From: Verrucomicrobiota bacterium
Lineage (GTDB): Bacteria; Verrucomicrobiota; Verrucomicrobiia; Verrucomicrobiales; Akkermansiaceae
DNA length: 38,874 nt
Reading direction: 5' to 3'
Assembly (NCBI GenBank): GCA_026397725.1
Contig: JAPLUI010000394.1
Coordinates: 1-38,874 of the forward strand
Made by a program: the position numbers and the translations under genes. Shown in pieces: positions 1-9,947 of this stretch (positions are counted from its first letter, which is position 1; each line of letters starts with the position of its first letter). The notes under the pieces were generated by a model that saw nothing but the letters and a program-made list of their open reading frames with translations, was not told where the DNA came from and made no database searches.

Positions 1-582
1 AACATGCGCGTGCGCGCGTGCGAGTCAAGAATTATTTATTGCGCACATGAAATATATTTCGAACCGGCAGAATCGTTGGAAAATCAACGGATTCCGAATT
101 CAGCGGCCTCCGGCCGCGGGGCCTATGTCCAGAGATCTGGCCTCCGGCCGCAGTGCCCATGAATCGTGAATGATGGCTTGCAGATCGCGGAACAACCCCC
201 GCCCTCCGGTCCGGCCCTGGCTCTTGCATCGGCCTTCACCCCATCCACATCTCCAAATCCGCCAGCGCCGCCCTGACCTTGCCCTTGGCGCCTCCGGGTA
301 AAGGCTGAAAACTGAATGCTGAAAAGCTGATTTGAAGTGCAGGGACCAGGCATGAACATTTCGCTCGCTGAGGAAAGTGCGACTTTTCCCGCAGGGGAAA
401 AGTAGTCATAGACGCGCCGCTACGGGCCGCGACATCCCCGGCCTCCTTGCTGCCGCGCATCCGCATCAACATGACCGCCGATGGCCATGAAGCGTCAATG
501 AAACGGCGTTTCAGGCCAGCCCCACTCCATTCACATCGTCGCTCACAGAGCGGCGCTACAGCACCTCTCAGACGCCTTGCGC
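1..582. other. Gene-free stretch with extragenic hairpins
   Basis: I see no supportable gene here; the short open frames have no recognisable content. It holds small palindromes: GCGGCC-TCC-GGCCGC at 103-117, a shorter relative GGCC-TCC-GGCC at 139-149, and a perfect 9-bp stem with a 4-nt loop at 382-403. The TCC loop is the same as in the repeats inside leuS. Around 301-335, read on the minus strand, is a run of CAGCTTTTCAG-like words resembling the short repeat at 29688-29711. It looks like decayed intergenic DNA rich in repeat elements. Confidence 0.5.
382..403. repeat. Perfect 9-bp hairpin
   Basis: ACTTTTCCC and GGGAAAAGT pair perfectly around a 4-nt loop (GCAG). No run of T follows on either strand, so it does not look like a classical rho-independent terminator. 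It lies about 180 bp past the stop codon of the minus-strand gene ending at 583. It is more likely a solitary extragenic palindrome. Confidence 0.5.
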
Positions 583-1350
583 TTACTTCGCCTGGGCGGC
601 GGATTCGACGATGTCGGCGGCGGGAAGAATGACGTTGGCGGAGGATGGGCCTTGGTCGCTATCCTCGCCTTTGGCACTGAAGCGGTTGATGCCGAAGCCG
701 ATGAATTTGCCATCGCCATTGAACACCGGCATGCCCAGACAAGGGGCACCAATCCGGGCAAAGGAGCGCGGCTTGGTGATGATGGAAATGATCTCGGTGG
801 TCATGATGACCGGTTCGCGATTGAGGTCCTTGCCAAGCCGGCCAAGCACGATGACATCATCCAACATGGCGAGCGGTGCGGAGTTGGCGACATCCACCGG
901 GGTGAAGGTCACTCCCTCGGTCTTTTCCGGGCGGATGAAGGCAAGGTCGATGTCGGCGTCTTTGAAAACGACCTTGGCCGGGGTCTCGCTGCCATCCGGC
1001 ATGATGATTTTGACTTCCTTGGTGGTGCTCTTGGCGGAGAGTTTGACGGGGCCTTGCGGGGTGTTGACCGTGCGTCCATCCGCAGCGGCGGCCACATCAA
1101 GGGTGGAGAGCGGCACGATGATGAGGCCGTCCTTGTTGATGACACAGCCAATGGTCTCGAGCTTGCGTTCCTCCTTTTTGGTTGGCATTTCGCCAGCGGT
1201 GATTTCGATTTCAACGGTGGCGCTGAGTTGCAGCACGGAATCCTTGTTGGAAGCGGCGAGGGCAAGGGCTTTATCCTTGAGCGGACCGGTGGAGGCATGG
1301 GCTAACGGGGCGGCGACCAGCGCGGCGAGGATCAATGAGCGAAGTTTCAT
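583..1350 (-). CDS. Exported trypsin-fold protein with lost catalytic residues
   Basis: 255 residues with a Sec signal peptide (MKLRSLILAALVAAPLAHA). The order of segments follows the trypsin-like domain of HtrA/DegP: a strand around 66-85 (TIGCVINKDGLIIVPLSTLD) stands where HtrA has the T-N-x-H-V histidine motif, and DIDLAFIRPEK matches the strand carrying the catalytic Asp. The usual GNSGGPL serine loop is replaced by GAPCLGMPVFNGDGKFIG. His and Ser are therefore missing, so it is probably not an active protease; the homology is inferred from pattern. It lies 42 bp downstream of the intact HtrA homologue on the same strand and is probably co-transcribed with it. A role as partner or substrate-binding subunit of that protease is inference. 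Confidence 0.65.
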   Translation of the reverse strand: MKLRSLILAALVAAPLAHASTGPLKDKALALAASNKDSVLQLSATVEIEITAGEMPTKKEERKLETIGCVINKDGLIIVPLSTLDVAAAADGRTVNTPQGPVKLSAKSTTKEVKIIMPDGSETPAKVVFKDADIDLAFIRPEKTEGVTFTPVDVANSAPLAMLDDVIVLGRLGKDLNREPVIMTTEIISIITKPRSFARIGAPCLGMPVFNGDGKFIGFGINRFSAKGEDSDQGPSSANVILPAADIVESAAQAK

Positions 1351-1392
1351 GGGATGGGATGGTTGGGATGGTTGGGGAGGTGTGCAGAGCGG

Positions 1393-3408
1393 TTACCAAG
1401 TGGGCTCCAGTTCGATGAAGCGAGTGGCGATGCCGCGCTTGACAAAGAATACGAAGGGGCTGCGCTTGGATTTTTCAAGCTCTTCGAGCTGGGTCTTGAG
1501 GGTTTTGATCGATTCGGTGGCATTGCCATCAACGGAGATGAGAATGTCACCGTTGGCCAGGCCCCCGAGGGCGGCCCAGCCCGAACCTTTCACATCGGTG
1601 ATGAGCACGCCTTTCAGGTCGTCCGGCAGCTTCTCGGAGATGCGGTCGGATTTGGCGATGTCACGGGAGTTGAATTCAAGGGGCTTGCATTCGTGGGAAT
1701 CGAGTTCGGTGCTGGCTTCCGGGCTGGCCTCCAAGGCGAGCTTGATGGCGAGGTCCTCCTTGCCGCGACGGCCGGTGAGTGCCACCTCGGTGCCGATCTT
1801 GTATTGCCGGATGAGGGAGGTGAAGACTTCGGAGTCTTCCGGGCGGGAGGCGGCGATCACCGCGCCGTCCAGCTTCAGGATGAGATCACCCACTTTGACC
1901 CCGGCTTTCTCCGCGTTGGAACCTGGATAGATTTGGGTGACGCGGACGCCCTTGGCCCCGGGGATGGCCAGGGCTTCGGCGAGATCGGTGGAAATCACCT
2001 GGGTATCAACGCCAATCCAGGCTTTGCGGGCGAGACCGGGCTTGTCGGCTTCCGGCTCCGGGCCGATCTTCACGACGGTGAGATAGCTGCGCCCGTTGTG
2101 TTCGTAGGCGATGAGGGTGGGCACCGGCTTGGTCTTGCCCTCGGTGATTTCGGCGGTGACGCGGACGAGATCGGCGATGTTGGTGATGGCTTTCCCGGCG
2201 ACTTCCAGGATGAGATCACCTGAATTGATGGCGGGTTTGGAATAGGCGGCGGCCCCCCCGGGGCGGAGGCTTTGGACCACGGCGGCGCGATTGTCGGCGC
2301 GGCGGAGTTCCCTGGCGGCCAGCTTGGTTAGATCGCGGGCGGTGATGCCCCATGAGAGGAGTTCCTTCTCGCGGGGTTCGGCGGGTTCACGTTCCATGGT
2401 GGTGGTTTTCCAGGTCATCGGGGTGCCCTTGCGGGTGCCTTCCATGACGACCTCCGAGCCGATGGGCGATTCCAGCAGGATGCGGTTGAAGACGGGGATG
2501 TCCTCGGGTGCCCGCGAGGCGACAATGGCAATTCCATTGCAGCGGGTGATCAGGTCGCCGGCCTGCAGCCCGGCGGTTGCCGACGGTGAGTCTGCAACCA
2601 CACCGCTGACCAGGACGCCTTCGTTGGCGCGGATGGTTTTGAGCAGCGGTTGGACGCCCAGGCCGATCCAACTCCGCCGGACGCGGCCGTTGGCGATGAG
2701 TTCTTGCGAGACCTTGCTGGCCAGGTTGGAGGGGATGGCACCGCCGAGGCTGCCGATGCCCACTTCATTCACGCCGACGATTTCACCCTTGAGGTTGACC
2801 AGGGGGCCACCGGAGTTGCCGCCGAAAATAACCGCGTCGTGGCCGATCCAGCGGACCAATTCACCCACCGCCTCGCCGTCCAGGCGCATCGATCCGCCGG
2901 GGGCGATCATTTCGGTGTTGGCGACGATGCCCTGGGTGACCGATTGGGAAAGTCCGGCCGGGCTGCCCATGGCGAGCACGATGTCGCCAACGGCCAGGGT
3001 CGCGCTGTCGCCGAACCTGGCCACCGGCAACACCATGTTCGGGTCGCGAAGATCCTTCTTGTCAATCTTCAGCACCGCGAGGTCGGCAAGGGGATCGGTG
3101 CCGACGAGGGTGGCTCGCAATTCCTGGCGGTCGGCCAGATTGATGACGATGCGGGTGGCACGCCCGGCGACGTGGTGGTTGGTTAGAATGTAGCCATCCG
3201 GGTGAATGATCGTTCCGGAGCCGCTGGCACGTTGTTTCTGCATGCGTCCACCGCCGCCTTCTTCCGACACGACGTAGATGCGAACGAGTGCGGGATAGAC
3301 CGCATTGACGGCAGCTTCGATTTGCGGGTCAACTTTCGCAGCCAGCGGCAAGGGGCTGAGCCATGCCGCGAGGGCGGCAAGTAAGACGAGAGGGCGAAAT
3401 GCGGACAT
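1393..3408 (-). CDS. HtrA/DegP-type periplasmic serine protease with PDZ domains
   Basis: 671 residues with an N-terminal signal peptide (about 1-24), so it probably acts in the periplasm. The trypsin-like domain has the full triad: His79 in TNHHV, Asp109 in DLAVLK and Ser199 in GGNSGGPLV. PDZ-like segments follow at about 260-340 (GVLVSGVVADSPSATAGLQAGD), 385-440, 475-550 (GVRVTQIYPGSNAEKAGVKVGD) and 595-660. DegP (two PDZ) is about 450 residues, so this is a long multi-PDZ version. HtrA proteins degrade or refold misfolded envelope proteins, with PDZ domains binding exposed C-termini. It is the upstream gene of a pair with the degenerate homologue at 583-1350. The SNF2 gene is 187 bp upstream on the same strand. 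No heat-shock promoter was recognised. Confidence 0.9.
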   Translation of the reverse strand: MSAFRPLVLLAALAAWLSPLPLAAKVDPQIEAAVNAVYPALVRIYVVSEEGGGGRMQKQRASGSGTIIHPDGYILTNHHVAGRATRIVINLADRQELRATLVGTDPLADLAVLKIDKKDLRDPNMVLPVARFGDSATLAVGDIVLAMGSPAGLSQSVTQGIVANTEMIAPGGSMRLDGEAVGELVRWIGHDAVIFGGNSGGPLVNLKGEIVGVNEVGIGSLGGAIPSNLASKVSQELIANGRVRRSWIGLGVQPLLKTIRANEGVLVSGVVADSPSATAGLQAGDLITRCNGIAIVASRAPEDIPVFNRILLESPIGSEVVMEGTRKGTPMTWKTTTMEREPAEPREKELLSWGITARDLTKLAARELRRADNRAAVVQSLRPGGAAAYSKPAINSGDLILEVAGKAITNIADLVRVTAEITEGKTKPVPTLIAYEHNGRSYLTVVKIGPEPEADKPGLARKAWIGVDTQVISTDLAEALAIPGAKGVRVTQIYPGSNAEKAGVKVGDLILKLDGAVIAASRPEDSEVFTSLIRQYKIGTEVALTGRRGKEDLAIKLALEASPEASTELDSHECKPLEFNSRDIAKSDRISEKLPDDLKGVLITDVKGSGWAALGGLANGDILISVDGNATESIKTLKTQLEELEKSKRSPFVFFVKRGIATRFIELEPTW

Positions 3409-3595
3409 GAGTGATGTGATGATATGGAGGGTGGCCTGGCAAACGGTGCTTGGCTATCGAAGCCAGCAGGTGAACTTGTCTTGGTATTTCGCAAGAACTG
3501 CCGGAACCGGCGGATGCGCTCAGCGGCGGGTATCCGCGGCGGTGCTGCAATCTCACCACTTGGTTATTGGTTAAAGGGTGCTGGTTGGACAGAGG

Positions 3596-6259
3596 CTAGC
3601 ACTTGAATTCCAGTTGTTCCGGCACCGGCAAGCGATTCTCGATGGCGTGAGCCTGGGCGATGGCGAGGTCGGCGGCATGCTGGTGGGGGATGGCTTCTTC
3701 CGTCAGGTCCTCGGCGATGAGGAGCTTGGCGACGCGGGTTTGCTTGGCGGCAAGGGTTCTGAGATCGGCGATGCGCTGGAGTTGTTCGGATGTTAGAGGC
3801 GGCGGTTCCGGCAATGGAGGCAATACGGTCAGTGGCCGGGTGGCACGGGCATTGAGCGTGATGAGACCGCTGGCGGCGAGATGTTGGAGGGTGGCCCAGG
3901 TGGCTTCATCCAGGACATGGAGGGCGGGAATCGAGCCGCCCCATTGGGTCTCCCGATGGAGGTCGGCGAGGGCGGTTTGCCGGTCTTGGGCCAGGCCGGT
4001 GACGACCGCGAGCAGAACGGGCGCGGCCTCGCCGGGAAGGAATGATTCGTGGCAATGGAGCAGTCCGCGACCGAGGAGTTGGGCGGCCTTTTCCGCAAAG
4101 GATTTTGCGGGGTCGGCGGGCGGTGCCGGCGAGAGGGGTTTGGTGGCTTCGCCGATGACCGGGGCGAGCATTTGTTGGAGCCGGGCGAGATGGGAGTCAC
4201 TGCCGCGCTTGAGTTTGGCTTTGGAAAGTCCTTCGCCGCCATCAAGGACGCCTTCGGCCAGGAAGGATTTGTTGGCGAGGGTTTCGAGCATGGTGTGCTC
4301 GATGGAATTTTCCGCGATGAGATTGATGACGGTGACCGCGCGGCGTTGGTGTTTGCGCCAGGCGCGGGCGATGCGTTGTTCGAGTTTGGCCGGGTTCCAC
4401 GGGAGGTCGCAGTTGATGACGACGCTGGCGACCTGCAAGTTGAGTCCGACGCCGCCGGAATCGGTGCTGAGGAAGAGGCGGCATGCCGGATCGTCGCGGA
4501 AGGCGATGATTTCTCCACGGCGGCGTTTTTGCGGCACACTGCCGGTGTGCCAGGCATAACCGACAGCGTGCTTTTCCGCCCAGGCCCGGACTTTTTTCAA
4601 CATGCCTTCCCACTCGGAGAAGATGATGACTTTGACATCGGGATCGGATAGGCACTCGTCAAGCACGCGGGCGAGTTCAGCGAGTTTCGGGCAGTCCTCG
4701 CATTCGAGGGTTTTGACGATGCTCGGACTGTCGCAGATCATGCGCATGATGCCGAGCAGGATCATGAGGTGGTCCTGTTGTTGTTTGGTGAGCGGGCGTC
4801 TGAGGGCAATCTGCAGGAGTCTGCTCACCTCCTGCTTGTAGGAGTCATAATCGACCTGCATGGCCGGGGTGAGTTTGACGAAGAGGTGGCGGTCGGTGCG
4901 GTCGGGAATCTCGGTTTCGACATGGGCCTTGCGGCGGCGCAGGAGGATCGGGCGGATGCGTTCGCGGAGGGCGGTGAGGTTTTGATAGTCCGAGGGCCGG
5001 CCCCTCTCGTCGAATTGATAGAACTCGCGATTGAAGCGGAACAGCGGGCCGAGCAGCGCGGGATCGAGAAAATCGACGATGGAGTAGAGTTCATCGATGC
5101 GGTTTTCGATCGGGGTGCCGGTGAGGACGAAGGCATATCTGCTGTCGAGGCGTTTGACGGCCTGGGCGGTTTTGGTGGCCCAGTTCTTGATGCGCTGGGC
5201 CTCATCGAGGACGATGATGTCCGGCTTGAGGGAGGCGTTGATATCCAGGCTGTCGGTGACGATCTGCTCGTAATTGACGATGGTGAAAAAGGGCGGGGCA
5301 CCATCATCATAGTACTTGGCGCGGGCGGTGCGGGGTCCGAAGATGAGGCGCTGGCCGAGGGTGGTGAAGCGGTTGATTTGCTCCTCCCATTCGGCCTTGA
5401 GGGAGGCGGGGGTGACGACCAGGACGCGGCTGGCTTTGCCGAGGTGATGCAAGAGGGCGCAGGCGGCGATGGCCTGGATGGTCTTGCCGAGGCCCATTTC
5501 ATCGGCGAGCAGGGCGCGTTCCGCGAAGGCGAGATGGAGCATGCCCTCGCGCTGGTAGGGGTAGAGCGGAGCGAGGGTGACGTGCTCGGGGTGGCGACCG
5601 CTGGCGACCCCGGACTCGTAATCGCGACGGAGGAGGATGCGTTCCTCGGTGCGGCGGCGGGCTTCGAGGAACGTGCCGACATCCTGGGAGATGCGGATTT
5701 TCTCGAACCGGCGGAGTTTTTCGAGGGCCTCCACGGGATCAACGGTGGCGAGGAGCAGACCGGCATCGTCGAAGAACTGGCGGGCTGCGGCGGGGAGCCG
5801 CAGGAGGTTGCGCTCGATCTTGAGAGTGTTGTCAGCCGGGACGATGTCGATGCGGGCGGAGCCGGATTTTTCGCATTGGCTGAGTTGGCCCTTGAGTCGG
5901 CGTTTGAGCCAGATGCGGACGGCTTCGGCGTGCTTGCAGGTGCCGAGGCCATTGCTGCGGAAGTCCGGACAGGTGCAGGAGAAGGCGCGGGTGGCGAGGT
6001 CGCGGATTTCGACCTGATAGGTCATGCCGCTGGGGGAATTGACGCGGAAGGTGGAGAAGACCGGATGATCCGGGTGGAGGTTGGTGATGGTGTGCTTTTC
6101 ATCCCTGGCACGCTGGATGCGGCGGTTGATTTCATCGGCGTCGGTGGTACGCCAATCCGCCGCAGGCGGGGTGGGGATGGCGGTTGGCGGCTGGCGTTTG
6201 GCGGGGGATTTTCTGGCTGGCATGGGCTGCAGAGGGTGAGGTATCGCGGCAAGCATCAC
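3596..6259 (-). CDS. SWIM zinc-finger SNF2-family helicase/ATPase
   Basis: 887 residues. The N-terminal part has a SWIM zinc finger (Cys95-x-Cys97 ... Cys108-x-His110). The SNF2 core follows: Walker A in LLADEMGLGKTIQ (Lys259), motif Ia VVTPASLKAEW, DEAQ at 352-355 as motif II, motif III LTGTPIENRIDELYSI, and in the second lobe LSTDSGGVGLNLQ and the arginine motif EQRIARAWRKHQ. Swi2/Snf2 enzymes translocate on double-stranded DNA using ATP; bacterial SWIM-SNF2 proteins are linked to transcription or repair, but this one's partner is unknown. The C-terminal 230 residues have no motif I recognise. The start overlaps the stop of the upstream gene by 4 nt (ATGA), so the two are probably translationally coupled. 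A second Met at residue 13 is an alternative start. Confidence 0.92.
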   Translation of the reverse strand: MMLAAIPHPLQPMPARKSPAKRQPPTAIPTPPAADWRTTDADEINRRIQRARDEKHTITNLHPDHPVFSTFRVNSPSGMTYQVEIRDLATRAFSCTCPDFRSNGLGTCKHAEAVRIWLKRRLKGQLSQCEKSGSARIDIVPADNTLKIERNLLRLPAAARQFFDDAGLLLATVDPVEALEKLRRFEKIRISQDVGTFLEARRRTEERILLRRDYESGVASGRHPEHVTLAPLYPYQREGMLHLAFAERALLADEMGLGKTIQAIAACALLHHLGKASRVLVVTPASLKAEWEEQINRFTTLGQRLIFGPRTARAKYYDDGAPPFFTIVNYEQIVTDSLDINASLKPDIIVLDEAQRIKNWATKTAQAVKRLDSRYAFVLTGTPIENRIDELYSIVDFLDPALLGPLFRFNREFYQFDERGRPSDYQNLTALRERIRPILLRRRKAHVETEIPDRTDRHLFVKLTPAMQVDYDSYKQEVSRLLQIALRRPLTKQQQDHLMILLGIMRMICDSPSIVKTLECEDCPKLAELARVLDECLSDPDVKVIIFSEWEGMLKKVRAWAEKHAVGYAWHTGSVPQKRRRGEIIAFRDDPACRLFLSTDSGGVGLNLQVASVVINCDLPWNPAKLEQRIARAWRKHQRRAVTVINLIAENSIEHTMLETLANKSFLAEGVLDGGEGLSKAKLKRGSDSHLARLQQMLAPVIGEATKPLSPAPPADPAKSFAEKAAQLLGRGLLHCHESFLPGEAAPVLLAVVTGLAQDRQTALADLHRETQWGGSIPALHVLDEATWATLQHLAASGLITLNARATRPLTVLPPLPEPPPLTSEQLQRIADLRTLAAKQTRVAKLLIAEDLTEEAIPHQHAADLAIAQAHAIENRLPVPEQLEFKC

Positions 6260-7746
6260 TCGGGTTTCGGTGGTTCCTTGGGTAGGGGCGCTGGTTCCGG
6301 TGGCTGGCTGCCGCCGCCGAGGATGCCATTGAGGACACCTCCGACGCCGTCCATGATCGTACCGGTGGCTTTGTCGATCACGTTGGTGCCTTTCTCGATG
6401 AGCCCGGACTCGCCGAGGATGGAGCGGGTGAATTTGAGCACCTTCTCCCCGGTTGCCGGGATGATTTCAAACATGCGGCTCTCCGCCGCCGCGACCAGCC
6501 GGTCTGTCAGGTCTTCCTTGGGATCATCAAGTGTGCCGGTGATGCGCAAGGGGGTCCACAGCAAGCCGCGTTCGCCGGGGAAAAACACGTCGGTTTCCGC
6601 ACCCGGGATGGCCGCGAGAGTGCCGGGGGCCAGACCCAGGCGGAACGATCCGTCAAGCCCGCGACCGCGGATGACGAGGCATCCTTCAAGTCTGACCAGA
6701 CTCTCGCTGGAGAGCACGAGATTGCTGAAAGTGATTTCGCCGGGTTGCCAGCGCCAGTCGGAATGGGCCTCGCTGAGGGCCAGCACGCGGAAGCGCCGGG
6801 TATCGGCATAGGCGGCGAGCGCATCGAGCATGGGCAGGGCGGTGAGCACGCCGTTTTTGATGGTGAGCGTGCCCTTGGCCTGCGGGTCCGTGCGGTGGCG
6901 TTCGATGACAAATGATGAGGAGACTTCCCCGGTCAGGCGTTTGGCCCAATCCTCGTTGAGCAGTTCATCGCATTTGATGCCGCGCACGTTCCCCTCGAAG
7001 GTGTATTGCTGGTCCTTGGGATTCCACTCGCCGCCGCCATTGAGCCGGCCTTGCTTGAACACGGTCGCCGCGGCATCATTCACAAACACCGCGCCGTTCT
7101 GATAGCGCAACCGCGCGCGGTCCAGATTGATTTCCGGCAGCCATGGCCACGGGAGGCGGATGCGCCCGCCATCAAGCTCCGCCCGGTAGGCATGCTGGCC
7201 GGCAGCCCGATCCACCCGGACCCGCATGCCGTTTGCAGACAGCTCGCCGTCATCCAACACGACCTTGATGATCACCTCGCGGAGGTCCAGCCCGGTGATC
7301 TCCACTTCATTGGGCAGCCAGCGGCTGATGGGAACGTCCCTGGAGGTTTCCTTGAAGGGCTCGCGAGTATCCAAGTTGACTTCCAAGCGGTTCACGTTGG
7401 CGCCGGCAAGCTCCCAGACGCCGCGGCGCACCCCGGATAGATTCACTTCGGCGTGGAGGCGGTCCGCGTGCAGCGAGCCGATCAAGCCGTCGCCCTTCGC
7501 ATCAAACGAGCCGGTCTCGACGACCAAGCCATCCCAACGGAATGGACTGAACTCGCCCGCCATGCCAACCGCCTTGCTCAGCTTTGCCGAGAGCAAGCGG
7601 CGGAAGCCATCGCTGTGCAGGTAGTGCTTGAGTGACCAGTAGCCGAGTGCCGCGCAAATCACGCCAACCACGAGCATTCCCACGGCCAGCCGTCCGATCC
7701 ATCCGCTGGATCGGGCGCCTCGTCGTCTTCTGGATCTGCGGCTCAT
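6256..7746 (-). CDS. AsmA-like membrane-anchored protein
   Basis: 496 residues. A basic N-terminus (MSRRSRRRRGARSSG) is followed by one transmembrane helix at about 18-42, and the remainder is predicted extracytoplasmic. The segment after the helix (LLSAKLSKAVGMAGEFSPFRWDGLVVETGSFDAKG) and the repeated strand pattern, such as LSGVRRGVWELAGANVNRLEVNL, resemble AsmA/YhdP-type proteins, which are long beta-rich envelope proteins linked to lipid transport. The C-terminus is rich in Gly and Pro (GGGSQPPEPAPLPKEPP). It overlaps the SNF2 gene by 4 nt and is the first gene of that pair. The family assignment rests on composition and layout, not on a catalytic motif. Confidence 0.55.
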   Translation of the reverse strand: MSRRSRRRRGARSSGWIGRLAVGMLVVGVICAALGYWSLKHYLHSDGFRRLLSAKLSKAVGMAGEFSPFRWDGLVVETGSFDAKGDGLIGSLHADRLHAEVNLSGVRRGVWELAGANVNRLEVNLDTREPFKETSRDVPISRWLPNEVEITGLDLREVIIKVVLDDGELSANGMRVRVDRAAGQHAYRAELDGGRIRLPWPWLPEINLDRARLRYQNGAVFVNDAAATVFKQGRLNGGGEWNPKDQQYTFEGNVRGIKCDELLNEDWAKRLTGEVSSSFVIERHRTDPQAKGTLTIKNGVLTALPMLDALAAYADTRRFRVLALSEAHSDWRWQPGEITFSNLVLSSESLVRLEGCLVIRGRGLDGSFRLGLAPGTLAAIPGAETDVFFPGERGLLWTPLRITGTLDDPKEDLTDRLVAAAESRMFEIIPATGEKVLKFTRSILGESGLIEKGTNVIDKATGTIMDGVGGVLNGILGGGSQPPEPAPLPKEPPKPE

Positions 7747-7886
7747 CAGCGGCAGCGTAGCGCATCCTTGGGCGGGAGCAAGCCGGACGATTGAGAGATT
7801 TGAAAATGCCGCCGTCGCTGTGTGACTGGCGCTGAACTCAGTAAACCCCTTTGTTTTCGTCGAAGGGCGGTGAAAGTTCCCACAAC

Positions 7887-7905
7887 CCGCCCGGATCAGG
7901 AACTC
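7887..7905. repeat. 19-bp direct repeat, copy 1
   Basis: CCGCCCGGATCAGGAACTC occurs here and again, identical and in the same orientation, at 13792-13810. The copies bracket the whole Rhs island. This copy contains the stop codon of the Rhs fragment at 7896-9632. It could be a recombination scar, an attachment-like site or shared 3' sequence of Rhs genes. Confidence 0.6.
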
Positions 7906-9632
7906 TGCGGCGGCGGCGCAGGGGCGGGTTGGGCTGGCGGCGGGGCGTAGGTGGTGGGAATGGTGCCGCGGATCATGTCCCCCTCGGCCGTGCCGGCGGG
8001 AAACACGCGGCAGGCAACGGCATACCAGGCCTGGCTGACATCCGCCATCGCGGCGGCCAGATCTTCCCGTCCGAGCAAGTCAAGGTCATTTATGCCACCA
8101 TTACCGATAAATCCATACAAGTTCAGCCCACCTTGTTCTTCGAATGGATCCCTGGCCGCCCACCTCCCCGTCACCGGGTCGTAATACCGGTGTCCGTAGT
8201 AAACGATCCCGGTTTCCTTGTCCGTGTATTTTGTGCTGAAGCCAAAGGGCAGGCGGGAGAGCGTGGTGTCTCCGGTGCCCGTGAACTTGTATTGTGCGAC
8301 CAACTGGCCGAACGGCGAGTAGTCCATCCGCGACAGCAGAAAGCCCGAACTGTCGAGCCAGGCGCTGATGTTCCCATTGCCGTCAAAGGCTGGATAACAT
8401 GTCGCGCCAGGGTTGAAAAGATGACTCGCGAGAAGGCCGCCGACTCCGCCCGCGCCTTGAAGAGTCCCCGACAGGTCGATGCCCCAGACATGGGCCGCTT
8501 GCAGGGTGAGAGTGGTCGATTCTGCTGACGGGGCGCTGTATTCGGCGATCAGGTTCCAGCCGTCGTAGAGGAAACCGAGGTTGCTCGCAAAGGTCCAAGT
8601 GGTGCCGTCCTCCGAGGTGGACACCGTTTTGGAAACGCGCCGGTTCTGGGAATCATAGACAAAATCGAGCCGCTGGCGGGGAACGCCTGCGGTGGCGGCA
8701 TCAGCGGTGGTTTGCATGCGGGTGAGCCTGTTCTCGGCGTCCCAACTGTAGTTCCAGCGTCCGTCATAAGTCAAGTTCCCGTCGAAATCGTACACTGGGG
8801 CGACCGAGTTCTGCGGCGTCCATGTGTTGCCAGTGATGGTAACGCCGTCGCTGACCACGCTGTCGTTGCTCCACAGCGGGCCGGTCGAGTTGTTGCCGGT
8901 GATTTGCTTCCAGTAGAATCCCAGGCCGCCCGCGCGGTCGGCGGCGGTGGTATCGCCGTTGATGAAGACATCGTTGGCCAGGGGTGCCTCGCCGAGGATG
9001 AAGCGGCCGCCTTCCGTCTCGATTTCCGTGTATTGGTTGAGCGCGCTCGGGGTGTAGGTGACATCGGTGCCGGTGCCGCCGTGGGTGGCGGATGTGCGGT
9101 TGCCGATGCCGTCGTATTGATAGGAGAAGGCGTGACCAGGAATGGCGGTGGTGTCCGGGAATTTCTTCACGCCTGAGGTTACCTGGCCCACATCGTCATA
9201 GCCATAATCCCAGCGCTGGCCGTTCTCCCGGGTGGCGCGGATGCGGCGGCCTGCGGCGTCCAACGTGTAGCCGTGGCGTGAGAGAGGCGTGCCGGAGGCG
9301 TTGCTGGTGACGATGCCGAACAGCCGCTGCATCCGGTCGTGATAGAGAGTGCGGGTGAGGATGAGGCTGGTTCCCGAGGTTGTGAGGCTCGATAAAGTTC
9401 CGGTACCGGGGATGAACCCGTGGGTGTGGGTGGCACCGTAGGAGGAAACGGTATTGAGCCGCCCGGCGTTATCGTAGGTCAGCACCGAGGCGGAACCGCC
9501 AGATACCTCATAACCCGCCGGGCGGAGTGAGGTGTCCCAAGTGTAATCCACTTCGCAGGACGCCAGCGGTCCGGAATTGGCATAGGCAACGAGGTCCAGC
9601 CCGCTCTGTTCTTCCCGACACCCAGGGGCCAT
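7896..9632 (-). pseudogene. Rhs repeat protein, N-terminally truncated fragment
   Basis: 578 residues are open from an ATG that begins in the middle of an Rhs protein. YD-type repeats (YDNAGRLNTVSS, YDDVGQVTSGVKK, YQYDGIGNRTSATHGG, YDFDGNLTYDGRWNYSWDAENRL) lead to the Rhs core near the C-terminus (YYGHRYYDPVTGRWAARDPF, then GGLNLYGFIGN). The tail after the core is only about 60 residues, is Pro/Ala-rich at the end and has no toxin motif I recognise. Full Rhs proteins exceed 1,000 residues and have an N-terminal export or cage region, absent here; upstream sequence is not Rhs in any frame. It is probably a displaced remnant of the kind left when Rhs C-termini are exchanged. If translated, the start is uncertain. 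Confidence 0.7.
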
Positions 9633-9947
9633 CCAAGCTCACGTTGGCTGAATTCAGGAATTATCGGTGCCGGGCTCCTTACCACGAAATCCTCCGATGG
9701 TTCCAACTCTATCAGGGATGGCACCTCAGCCGGGCCGGGTGTCGGCATCCTGGCCGGCACGTCCATGCGGTCAGCTCCCGGATGCGGGTCGGCTGGAAAG
9801 GAACCCCAATCGCACCCTGAACCGCCTGATCCGGCAGCGGACTGACTGCCCTAAAGAAAGCAATGTTACCAATGCGCGGACCCCAGACCTTGCCTCATGA
9901 ATAGCTTCAAATATTGAAAAACAAGGACCCCTAACCATGAGGCGCTT
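9633..9947. other. Gene-free gap between the immunity candidate and the Rhs fragment
   Basis: No supportable gene. It holds an 8-bp perfect inverted repeat (GCCTCATG at 9892-9899, CATGAGGC at 9936-9943) that encloses a small TTCAA-ATA-TTGAA hairpin. It lies just past the stop of the minus-strand gene at 9948, so it may act as a 3' end structure, although no clear U-tract follows. The rest looks like a recombination junction where the Rhs fragment lost its 5' part. Confidence 0.45.

Noticed and set aside
1393..2223. Plus-strand open frames over the HtrA gene
   Set aside because: They are complements of the protease gene, without motifs or start signals.
4769..6811. 680-residue open frame on the plus strand
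   Set aside because: It is antisense to the SNF2 gene, rich in Gly/Glu/Asp as expected for the complement of GC-rich coding DNA, with no domain.
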